The notes beneath the pieces were generated by a model. It was not told the origin of the DNA and searched no databases. It was given only the letters and a program-made list of their open reading frames with translations. This document shows positions 37,901-48,116 of a stretch of 64,000 nt of DNA, piece by piece. The stretch is from Ascaris suum. Lineage: Eukaryota > Nematoda > Chromadorea > Rhabditida > Ascarididae. The DNA lies in NCBI GenBank assembly GCA_013433145.1, contig CM024180.1, forward strand, positions 8,188,001 to 8,252,000, given 5' to 3'. A program made the translations under genes and the position numbers. Within the stretch, counting starts at the first letter, position 1. Every line of letters begins with the position of its first letter.

Positions 37901-40900
37901 CAAGTTTTTTTAATTTGATTAATAAGTTGTTCTCTCTTTTTTTTTATAGATTCAGGGCATACCATTTGAGAAGCATTGTTGGATTCAGCAACGAGGTTCA
38001 TTTAGTTCCGTATCGATCGGTGGCTATGGTATTGTTTGGGCAATCGCTCAGGTTACATCGTTTGTTATTGATCTTTGAACTTCAGGCATGCTTATTGATC
38101 AGCTTTGATTATGCGATGTTATTATGACTTGTTTGTTTGGTTAGCGTGAGAACTACTATATTTTCATTCAGATTGTACAGATAAGATTATTAGCCAAAAA
38201 GGTATTTAACTTTTATCACCACCTTATCTTCTTCAATGAAATTTTTGTCTTTTTTCTTTCAGTGAGTCGAAAAATTGAAAATTTTGCTCAAAATAAGTGA
38301 AAGCGGTATAAAGGTTACAGGTAGATGTAAGTTTGCATCAGCAGCCTTGGTCCTAGGCCTGTTGTGGTGCGCGATGGGGCCATATAATCTTCGGGGGAGG
38401 TGAGGATAGGAATGCCATGAGGACTGGTTCGATCACAGCGGATTGTGATTGCTTTAATGAGCTAGCTGTTGAAGGATATTTTGTAGCATTTGTATATTTT
38501 TGTAGCATTGGCATGCAATATAATCTATGCCTCATAATAGTTGCTCTTTATGGGATGGCGTTATATTAATATATTACGGTGCCCAAGTTACACAGTGCTT
38601 GTTTTGAGTGCCCGACGTTCATATCACCTCATTAACAGTGATCAGATGCATCATTTGGAATGGTGCATTTTTGTGTGTCCCTTGAACAGTAGTCGGCTAG
38701 GTAGTATCGGTTATTAGTAAAGCACCGTATCTGTTTTCCTTTAAAGTGGTGTCGTTTCCTCTCCTATATGTCATTATGGGGGATACTGCTTTCAGTGATT
38801 AAATTGTATGTAAGCAAGGAGCGGTGATACATATCGGTTGTAGTTATTGCGCCAAATGTTATACCTTCATTTTTACGTTGTTATGGGAGGTCCGAACGTT
38901 CTACCGTATAATTCTAGAAAGAAGCCCAGGAGTTTTGTGCTTTCTTAACTGCAGGAGTAGCAGTTTTGAATCAACGGAATACTAGACCAACCCTCTCGAT
39001 GAGGGTATGAAATGTACAGTCTCATACGTGGCTACTTAATTGCATCTGCCATCGTCGTTTCAACCTGTATTTGATGTTTTGTCATATTTGCGTATCGTTG
39101 AAGACGGAAACTATTTTTCGACCAGGTATGTAAGTGTTTGTTATTATCGATGACCTTCGCCCTTAATTCTCCTGCTTCAGAATGGCACTGTGTGGGTGTT
39201 GTCGTCTAGCTTCAACGTTCTAGCCGACGATGTAGACCGTGGTCAAGAATTGGGCTTGCTACAGAACGACGAAAAATTGGAGGTGATAATGGAGACGCAG
39301 AAGTATAGTATCTTAAGCGGGTATACCTCGTTTAATGGCAAGGCAGCCGGGAAATATTATGCATGGTCGGACGCGACAGGTATCGTGCATAAGAGTAAGA
39401 GCGAAACAAGGTTAGCACAACTTTTTCCTTTATTTTTATGCGTAAATATCGTAAGCAGGATGATAGAGGTGATTGAGCGATTCAAGTACATCCTCTGGAT
39501 GAGTTGCTTGCGTTTTGCTCGAAAGTGGTTTTGAAAGAACTGCTAATAAAGGGCGATAGTTGGTTCCATGTTGATTTTCAATCGTTTTATTTATATCTGT
39601 GATAACATCACTCATCATTGCAGTAATATGAGGGTGTATTTTTACTAATAATTCTAGTCCTCTATGCGGGACAGTCAGCTAGGTTTTTTTTAAAGGATTC
39701 GTTTAAGTCTCGTAAATTATTCATATTTTTGAGTAAGCTAAGTATTAATGACTGTGAGAGTTTCAGGCTTCCGAATAAATATTGGAGTTGGGTGGATTCG
39801 GAATGGATCCTTGTTCCAAGTGAGAGTGTGGAAAATCCAGAAGAAGGTTGGAGATATGCGAAGAAATTTGGCAGCGATTTCATTGAAGAAAAAGGTACAC
39901 ATCTTTGCTTATTAAGTGATTTATGTTTGTTGTTAGTGTAACCTATATAGTTTCATGAATTAATGTGAAGGTGAAAATAATATTTTATATCCTTTAGAAT
40001 TTCTTATGATGCGATTTTCAACTAAACCTTAGGGGATGCCCGAGTGCTATTAGGTTTTTCTCGACAAACAAATACGCACTATTGATTTCCGAGCATGCAC
40101 TATTTGAATGGCACTTTGTTGTTCTGAGAACTGTAATTTTTTCGACGAAACAATGTTTGAACTTTCAAGGAGAACAAAAATGTTTATTTGATATCGCTTT
40201 CTCCTTAGCTCTACCTATATTTTATGGAAGCATCCTCTTCCCATTCTACACCCTTCGCGGCTGATGATGCTTTTAAGTGCCTTTCGTTTCAAACGAACAA
40301 GACATAGATGAAGGAATAGGTGATTAACAGCGTATCATGGCTTTGTGTGCTTTCAATGAGGGTCATCATCGATCACGAGGAACATCGCCCTGCCCTCTCC
40401 TGTCATTACTTCCTTCGATATATGCAGTTTGATGTCCTGTTATTGCACTGTTCTGCTAAACGACGGGTTTTCATTCAAACGGTCTTACCAGAGAACAATC
40501 TGCCCTGTGAGGATTCGTCATATTGTCATGAAGGAAAAATCGTTCTTTCAAGACCCTTCACTTAATAGTACTTTAGTGGGACGTGGTAAAAGTTGCTTAT
40601 ATTATGGAAAGTCGGAAAAGCGCGATCTGTTAATTGAGGTGGAAGGGATGAGATCGAAAAAAAGCATGATATCTGTCATATTTCACGTTGCAATTGCATA
40701 ATTAATATAAGTTTATAGCCGAATAGCAGTTGGGTTGACTGCGACGTTTGCGTTCGATTTCTATGGTTGTTTAGTTTGAAAACGTTGGCAACGTTTTGGA
40801 ATGAGTTGTTATATAAAGTGCATCGCTGGAAGTCACCTCGTTAGTGATGGCCTAGGGTTTGTTTAGCAAAGATTGTCTGTTGATGTGATGCCTTTACTGT

Positions 40901-42049
40901 GAGGTATTGCGTTAAGGACCGATTAGACGTCGTGAGTGGCGACGATTACGAGCGATGGAAATGCCTGCACCATGGGTTCATGTTAATGCACCTCGACTTT
41001 CAACCGTCTATGTTCAAAAAGAAGATTCCTCACCGGTAATATTGAGCCTTTTTTTGAACTTATTTTTTAATTATGAGAGTTCCGATTACGAAATCTAGGG
41101 GCGATCTTAACGGGCCACAAGAGCGGAGCTACGTTCTCGATAATGCTAAAGTTTCAGTGATTGAACTGGTCGTTGGTGACGATACCTGCATAGTGCGCAT
41201 TATAAGACTATTTGTCGATATGAAGTATTCGGAGGTGTGCATAAGAGCTTTTTTTTTCCATCATATTTTGGCGTGAAGGAGTTTGATGAAGATACTTTCA
41301 ATTAATTGAAGAGAGTTGGTGCATATGTCCAGGCCGTTCAGCATTTCATGTGAACTAGCTGTTTTCTTAATTTTTGATTTGAAATCCCCCCGCTTAACTA
41401 AGAGGAAGTGTTGAAGTGGTGAATGACTGGGAGATCATTGATTCACATCCAGAATATCATCGGATCTTTTACTCTGTGTATGTTGAACGGATTCTCTTCA
41501 TTCGTCGGAGTAGTAGTGCGTGAATATGATCTCGTGACTTGATCAAGAACTATGAACCCATAAAAAAAGTAGGCAAAAGGCAAATATGGGAATTATTTTG
41601 TATAATGTTGCGGTACTTGTTTTGCTTCTTTCGATTTCTCCATCTCTCCTGCTCTGTCATTCAGCAGTGACTGTATTACGTCACTACCTTCGGTATCTGC
41701 TTGTTGCCTTTATTATTGTGCGACAAATCATCCATAGATTGCCTGGATGATTTGGTCTCATCTGCCGTATTGATGCAAAACGAATAATGGGACGGGAGGG
41801 GAGATGATAGAGGAAAACAAAATACAATCGTTATTATTTAGTTTCATTTTCTCTTTCGTTGCAACGTTATGAGGAGTAATAATTTTGTCATTTAATAGAT
41901 TTGTGATGTAAATTTAACGGTCTTTAGAGTACTGCTCGATTAAGAAAGCAAGTGGAATAGTCTCGATACTTTCATGTCGATACCCACCAGTACCGCACCA
42001 CGTTTTCAGATCTCACTAGCACCCTATCCTCTTCTTTATTCGATATTTC

Positions 42050-42118
<69 letters not shown>

Positions 42119-44748
42119 CTGTTCGTTTGGGCCATTTCAACTGCTGGCGAGTTGTTGTGCAGAGGCGGCGTTTCGCCGAAGAATCCGACTGGTGATTTCT
42201 GGGAGGAGGTACTATTTTGTGCGCAGTTTGCTCGTTTGTTTTTGGATTTGTTGTAATTTCAAAGGTTGTTTGTATCCTTTTGATTATGCTTTGAAGATTT
42301 TATCCTTTTTCAAGACTTTAAAGCCTTTTTCTTGGAACTCAATGATTTTTATGTTGCAAAATGCAGCATTCATGCTACAAACAAATTTATTACGTAAATA
42401 ATATGACATGAGAATGAATCTATTCTGTATTAGTGAAATGCATAAAGCAATGCGGATATAACAATGTCTTCCGATTGTTTTGCAAATAGTCATGCTCCTG
42501 TTGCTTGTTTTGTGCATTTGAGTTGCTTTTGGTGAAACAGATATTTTTCCAAGGTAAAACTCGTTTTTTGTTTTCTAGGTACTCTTGGAAGCGAGAAGGT
42601 AACGCCAATGGGGTTAAACAGATGAGCCATTCGGAATAGAGGATTCATGCTTGAGACATATGAGGTCATAAGTCTACATAATGAATGATTCACCTTATCG
42701 CAGTATATCACACCTACGGTATGAGACTGAAGGGGAGATCAGAGTGCATAGTCGTTGATCGGTAATTACAGGTGTGCAGCGATAGGCGTGTAGTTGATAT
42801 ATGTGCATCATCAAATAATTGCATTTGGGCGATCACGACGAATAATACTGTTGTGGTGCGTATGGTCAGTAATGCCGCTGATATTACGTGCGCTGGTTTG
42901 TGATTATCTCTTCAGTGCTTTGTGAAATGCTCGAAATAGTTGCTATGTGGGAAGAAACCTGAGAGTTAATCTTGAAGTTGATCTAAAGGTCGAGCCCCGG
43001 GTTTAATTGCTATGGTCGACTCCTGAAAGTCTTAAGTCTGAGGTCTTTTGCAGTTACGTCTCAGCTGTTAAGAAAGGCTTAAGCGGGTCATTTTTGCACT
43101 TATGCTAGAGAAATGTTCAAAATTGACATTTTTGTAATCTGTGGGATAATTGCCTGACCGGATTTTCTGGTCGAAAATATTCTATGCTTCAGACCGTAAT
43201 AAAATCAAAAATATAAAATGAGCTTCCTTATCTGCTTATGGCAACTTTAGATAGATGGAGTTGGTCAACAACTTTGCAAAGTTACATAGCTCATAGATAT
43301 AGCTTGCTCGTTTGCTTAATAATTGATCAAATATTGGATCGGAACTCTAGATTTGGCTTCACCGAAGATATGTCAAGTGAGCTCGAACCTATCAGAATTT
43401 TTTTCCTTTTCTGAACTTGACATTGCTATTAAAGTATTTTCAAAAAATTTTTTAATTCCTTCGTCTCAGTATAGCAGCCACATCCTAAATATTGCAGAAA
43501 TTTAAAGATGGTGATAAGTGTATAGAGTATAGTCATCCTAGTGTACCTTCTTATGAGCATTGATTAGTAATGTTATCACAGTGAGTTTTTTGGACCTTTT
43601 TCTTGGTAAATTTTAATTTGTAGATTGGCGTACAATTGAAGTGCCATCTTCAGTTGCAACGAAATTGAAGCAAATCGAAGCAGGTAGAGCATCCGTTTGG
43701 ATTCTCATGGATAATGGAAAATTGCTTTTGCGGATTGGTATTTGCACCACGAATCCTTTTGGTGAATATTGGTATGAAGTGAGTTCTGTTTATTTTTGTC
43801 CACTTCGATTATTTGATTTTATTAATTACTAGCCGTATATTGTAACCTTTTCTGCCCGTCTCTTCTGCATGAAAGTGAGAGTGATAAAAGTTCTCGAAGG
43901 TCGTACAAGATTGGTGAGGGATGAATGCGTAAGGATGTGTGTTGTTTGTTGTTCGAAACTCCAACGTCATGTTTATGTGCAATGCTTCCTCGTTTCTTTT
44001 ATTCTGACTGCTAGGATATTCGCTATATTGGCTGCCAGGATCCAATCCTCAACGTGCCCTTTATACCGTATGTCATAAATTATAAGTTGTATATAGAGTA
44101 ATGATGCTTTAAAATCAGTTGATGTTGGTTACATTGATTCCGATTAGTTCTTTACCGATCTTTTATTTTCACTATAAGACCTTATTGGTACGTTTCTTCA
44201 CTTGAACGTCCTAATATATTTATGAAAAGTGACTAGATAAGAGAGGTTTATTTGTTAATTTTGGATACATCAGAGTAATATAATAAAAAGTGCAAATTAT
44301 CATTTTGCCTTGTGTTGTTTAGAGTTGACTCATGTGCAAAATTAAGCTCATGCTTCAGTTACTGTTAGCAGTGTTCATCTTGAATTGTAATGAAATGTGC
44401 TCAGAGGTGGACAAATAGGCAGTAAGAGGTAGCTAATATGGGATTAATTATTTATTTAAGCATTCCGATAATGCCACTTTTTCTTTCAATGCGACTATAT
44501 TTCAGTTAGGAAATGAAGAGAATATACGAGCGATAAGTGTTGATCGGAATGATCGCTTATACGCAATATTCGCATCGAATAAGTGGCAGCGAACATTGGC
44601 TAGATGTCGAGATTTTGAGTTTGTGAAGCGAATTTATGAACAAAATCAACAAGGCGCTGCAAATAAAACAAGTAATAAGCAAAATGTTTCTCTTGATTGG
44701 GAGATGGGATTGCGAAATTTGCAATGCAGTGCAATTTCTGTATGCTAG
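27001..44748 (+). CDS. TECPR1: TECPR1-like protein (tectonin repeats, two dysferlin domains, PH domain), first exon missing
   Basis: In mammals TECPR1 joins autophagosomes to lysosomes and carries ATG5-ATG12 to damaged, sphingomyelin-exposing lysosomes. Exons: 27001-27188, 28175-28351, 28950-29078, 29950-30151, 31451-31668, 33353-33481, 34170-34307, 35029-35148, 36203-36448, 36604-36738, 37250-37375, 37950-38051, 39181-39410, 39767-39894, 40917-41035, 42119-42208, 42772-42899 (3' end uncertain), 43351-43376 (uncertain), 43624-43778, 44506-44748. About 1,008 codons; human TECPR1 is 1,165 aa. Order seen: N-terminal tectonin part; DysF domain 1 (WKWEQPW, then FVRRRRWLRSRRY); tectonin repeats (LFALSRDGDLYWRKGI and later units); STWREQ; PH domain (to ERDQWSDILQK); DysF domain 2 (YYAWSDATG, YWSWVDSEW, RRREWRRLR); four more tectonin-like units. 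The long linker before the human PH domain is nearly absent. Phases agree at every junction except around 42.9-43.4 kb. The family call is strong; function by analogy is inference. Confidence 0.9.
29473..29545 (+). repeat. tRNA-like (SINE-type) segment in a TECPR1-like intron
   Basis: TAGTTCAGTTGGTCAA resembles an A box and GGTTCGTGTCC about 38 bases later resembles a B box, spacing as in a tRNA. The arms do not form a convincing cloverleaf, so I read it as a tRNA-derived repeat or pseudo-tRNA. Confidence 0.4.
34325..34365. repeat. (AT)n microsatellite close to a 5' splice site
   Basis: It starts 17 bases after the end of the TECPR1-like exon at 34170-34307. Confidence 0.95.
34846..34922. 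repeat. (AT)n microsatellite
   Basis: About 38 uninterrupted units in the same TECPR1-like intron as the previous (AT)n run. Confidence 0.95.
36934..36980. repeat. Perfect tandem duplication (~24-bp unit)
   Basis: AATGATTAATAAATAAGATT followed by ATA occurs twice in direct succession in a TECPR1-like intron. Confidence 0.85.
42052..42115. repeat. (AT)n microsatellite abutting a 3' splice site
   Basis: About 32 AT units run directly into CAG at 42116-42118, the acceptor of the tectonin exon at 42119-42208. The repeat takes the place of the usual pyrimidine-rich tract. Confidence 0.9.
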
Positions 44749-44910
44749 GAGTGTTTTGCTTTTTATAGTATTGTGTAATGAAAGGAATGCAATGGTAGGT
44801 TGGAGAAGATATTAAAATAACGCTTAGGCGAATGCCGTTGTGAATTAAAGAGTTTTAGCAGTTACTAGTAACAGGTTTAGCAGGTTTTATTATGAGCTAG
44901 CTTGCAGATA

Positions 44911-44916
44911 AATAAA
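44911..44916 (+). terminator. Polyadenylation signal of the TECPR1-like gene
   Basis: AATAAA lies 163 bases after the stop codon at 44746-44748. Confidence 0.55.
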
Positions 44917-47005
44917 ACATTAAAAAGAGCTCTCTCTCTTAAATGAATTTTTTCATTTTCTTTTGGAAATGGTTGTTAAGGTGGGTAAAACAAACAAATA
45001 AACAAAACAAATGTCTGAAACCGAGAGGAAGAACTGCGAGAAGGCTGTCCTTCTTTACTAGGCGAGGAGGGGTATACTTCTTTACTAGGTGGGGAGGAAC
45101 ATCCTTCTTCGCTAGGCGGGAAAGGGTATACTTCTTTACTAGGTGGGGAGGAGCACCCTTCTTCGCTAGGCGGGAGGGATATAGTTCTTCTAGGCGGAGA
45201 ATGGTCTCGTTCTTTAATAGCCACGTTGTTTGTTTTGTATTGTAGTGCTGCATCCTCATATTATTTATTGTACATATTTTCCTGCCAACGTTTTGAAACA
45301 ATAACGTCCAGTGCATTGTTTCATAAATTTTTCGATCTTTGTTAAGTTTTTTTTTAAAGATTTTCTTTTAAGGCTAATACGGACATATATAATATACTAC
45401 TTTCGAGCGGGACTTTTGAATTATCTCCAAATTTTAAGCGAGAATGCTTCCATCAAGAAAGGTTTTCCGTTTTTAGAGGGGTTTTCAATTGAATGAAGTT
45501 TTCTGTTGAAAAATGAATGCTGTCTTGTTTTTTTCTTCAGGTTTTGAGAGGGATCTTATATCCAGGGAGGTATTCAGTTTTACCCTGATTGGGAGAGAGG
45601 TTTTCTTTCTAAGAGGGAGAGGGAGATAGGGCATCATATCAGAGAAAATGCAGCAGTTCTGTGCAATAAATGGGGTTTGCTTTGAACGGCTAAGTGTTTG
45701 TTTGATCGATTGAGAGGCGATTTTAGAGATCTTATTGTTTGTTTTTCCCTTCTAACCTCTGAACAACTTACGTACTGTTTACCTTTCCATGTAGTGATAC
45801 TTTTCCATTGATTGTGATTACAACTAAGCACAATATCTTACTTTGGCTCTTGCCTCCTGCAGTTACCTTTGCTGATAAAGAGTGATTATGGAAATTTCAC
45901 ATGGTCCCAAGCTGGGGGGGGGGGGGGTATGGGAATTTTATAAGGTCTTAATTTTTCCATCAGTTGTTTCATAGAGCAGGTCGTTTAGGATGAACATTTT
46001 TGGGAAGTTGTAGGAGGGGAGTTTTCTGATTCCTCTTTTCTTAAAAACGGGTTTGAGTTTGAAAATTTTGTCAATTTGTTACATTTTAGAGCTCTTTGTA
46101 TTTTATTGTTTGCGTATGTTTCATTTTTGATTGCTTTCTCGTTATGTTTTTCGGAGAAAATAAATTGGTTTTTCTATTATTCAAATAATCTTTCTCTTAG
46201 TTTTATCGACCACGTATTATAATTAAAAACGACTTCCATTAGTTTTCCCTCAATAAAGACATTTTTTTTCATACGCTTATTTTTATTCGTTCATTGGGAT
46301 CAGGCTGAATCGAAGCCAGCGATCTTTCGTCGTTTCCTAAATTTTGGCCTTCCGAAAATTGTTCTTATAACATTTGGTAGGGCAGATTAAGGCCAAAAAA
46401 GTGGTGTTACAGCAACAATTCCGAAGGGGAGCCGCGAAAAAGGTGAATTCAACGAAACATCGCAGCAGCTATGGAGAATGAAACGTTTAAGTGATGTGAT
46501 TTCCTATATGATGCGATAAAGTGTGCTAAGAATTGATAATGATAAAATGATAAGAAGAAAAACTGATTTATGAGTGATGTTTGCGACAAACGTGTGTTAT
46601 CTAAATTGGTTTAGTGTCATTAGAGTCCGTTCGGTTTTCAGTGGAACGTTCAGTATAGTCTTTAGGGTTGCTGTTAGCAGGAGTTCTAGTCATATTGCAG
46701 CTTCGATAGCAGGACAGTAGATAGATGGCCTAGGGGTTATGGACGCAGTCATTTTCACTTGTGATGGGCATTTTCAGCAACCCGATTCCTTACGTCTAAG
46801 TTAACGGATGGCATGCGTTATTTCATTATGCAAATTTAGAAACCACAGGAACGTTGTGTTGTGAATTATAATGATTTGGTAGAAGCTGATATAGAATATT
46901 AACCTGGTATACTACCCTGATGATGCTGAGTAAAGATAAGGCATTGAACAGTGGAAGCGTTCTTTGATGGTGACGAGGATAGTGGTATTGCTTAGACTGA
47001 TAGCG
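44917..47005. other. Intergenic stretch downstream of the TECPR1-like gene
   Basis: Contains the minisatellite at 45.04-45.2 kb, a G run near 45914-45928 and otherwise AT-rich sequence. A possible 62-base exon-like block near 46386-46447 (acceptor TTTGGTAG, donor AAAAAG/GTGAAT) could not be connected in phase to anything. Confidence 0.5.
45036..45205. repeat. Minisatellite, ~27-30 bp unit in a two-unit higher-order pattern
   Basis: About six imperfect units of the type TTCTTYRCTAGGYGGGRARG occur in tandem. Two unit variants alternate (TTCTTTACTAGGTGGGG and TTCTTCGCTAGGCGGG), giving a ~55-60 bp higher-order repeat. Open frames on both strands across it result from the repeat and not from a gene. 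Confidence 0.85.
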
Positions 47006-47915
47006 CTAAGTTGAAGCTGTGAAAATAGCATCTGTAAGACCACAACCTGGAGCCGAAGAAGTCACCTGGAAGGTGGAAAAAGGGCGGGGAGGACGATTTT
47101 TTGCGATCTTCGGGGGCGTACACCACTGTGCGAATATCTTCGTGGCTAGTCTCAAATATTCTACAGGACGCTTTGACCGAATCTTCGATGTCCACCATTA
47201 CTGAATAATTTCCACCTCGTCATGATAAGTGGTGAAATAGTAATGACAACTTTGTATGGAAGTCTTTGAAAGCTAGGATGCATTTAGTACATCCATATTG
47301 ATAGATAAATCTGCTTTGTAGTGATTTCTGATATTTCTTGCAAAAATTACTTCATTGCATTGCTTCTCTATTGATCGGTTATGATACCTGCCAGAATTAC
47401 CTTTGAAAATATCATCTATCGAGAAATTTTCCCACAAGATTCCCACCTTATCTGGTAACTTGAAAGCATCCGGAAGTTTGCGGTTCAAATTGGTTGTAAG
47501 ATTATCGGCTTTTACACAAAAAGGGTATTTTCGGTTGGGGATTTTCGCAGCCAAACGTGTTCATCCTGACAGAATGCAAAACAGCAGTTTCAATGCTTCA
47601 ATATTCTTGTGGTAACTGATGTTTTTTGGAATCAATTGCAAAGAGAGCGTATTGTGCGCACGTGCCTGGCGCGCTTTCCCATTTGCTTTTGATATATTGG
47701 TATGAAAAACCACTAAGCCAGTTACATCGAAGGTTCTCCTGCACTTCGGATTCCGGGCGTAAAAAATTCTGTCCGGGAAAAAAATGATCGGTTACTATTT
47801 TCGTTTCACGCTTCTGACGTTTTTCAAGAGCATTCCGGCAGGTGCGCTGCAACTGTCGGAAAAGACCTAGCATGGAAGTTTCCATACTGTAGCTCTGAAT
47901 TATAATTTCTGTCAT
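47006..47915 (-). CDS. Small unrecognised protein gene with four introns
   Basis: Minus-strand exons: 47915-47617, 47565-47516, 47451-47401, 47200-47066, 47016-47006. Introns of 51, 64, 200 and 49 bp are GT-AG and all phases agree (2, 1, 1, 1), giving 181 aa from ATG at 47915 to TAG at 47008-47006. Introns this short are typical of nematodes, which is the main argument for the model. The N-terminal part has a basic, possibly helical stretch (RTCRNALEKRQKRETK), then HFFPGQNFLRPE and a WLSGFSYQYIKSKW segment. The C-terminal part is acidic then Ser/Pro-rich (KKSSSPPFF). There is no signal peptide or membrane segment. I do not recognise the family. It lies head-to-head with the plus-strand exons starting at 48117. 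The tiny last exon is the weakest part. Confidence 0.5.
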
Positions 47916-48116
47916 TTTGAAATCCAATGCGATAATTTTCCAGTATTATTTATTAGATTTGCCAACATAGATTACTCTTACCTTGTCTTCAGTATTTATG
48001 AGAGTTTCTCCTTTGGTCGATTAGAAGGCACTAAAAAGATATGTGGATTTATATGCAAATAAACATATGTATTGTTTGGTTGTCGCATTGGAACACCTGC
48101 TTTTACTTGTGCTCAG

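Noticed and set aside
44939..45316. Long open frames on both strands, basic/aromatic on plus and Ser/Pro-rich on minus
   Set aside because: They are generated by the minisatellite.
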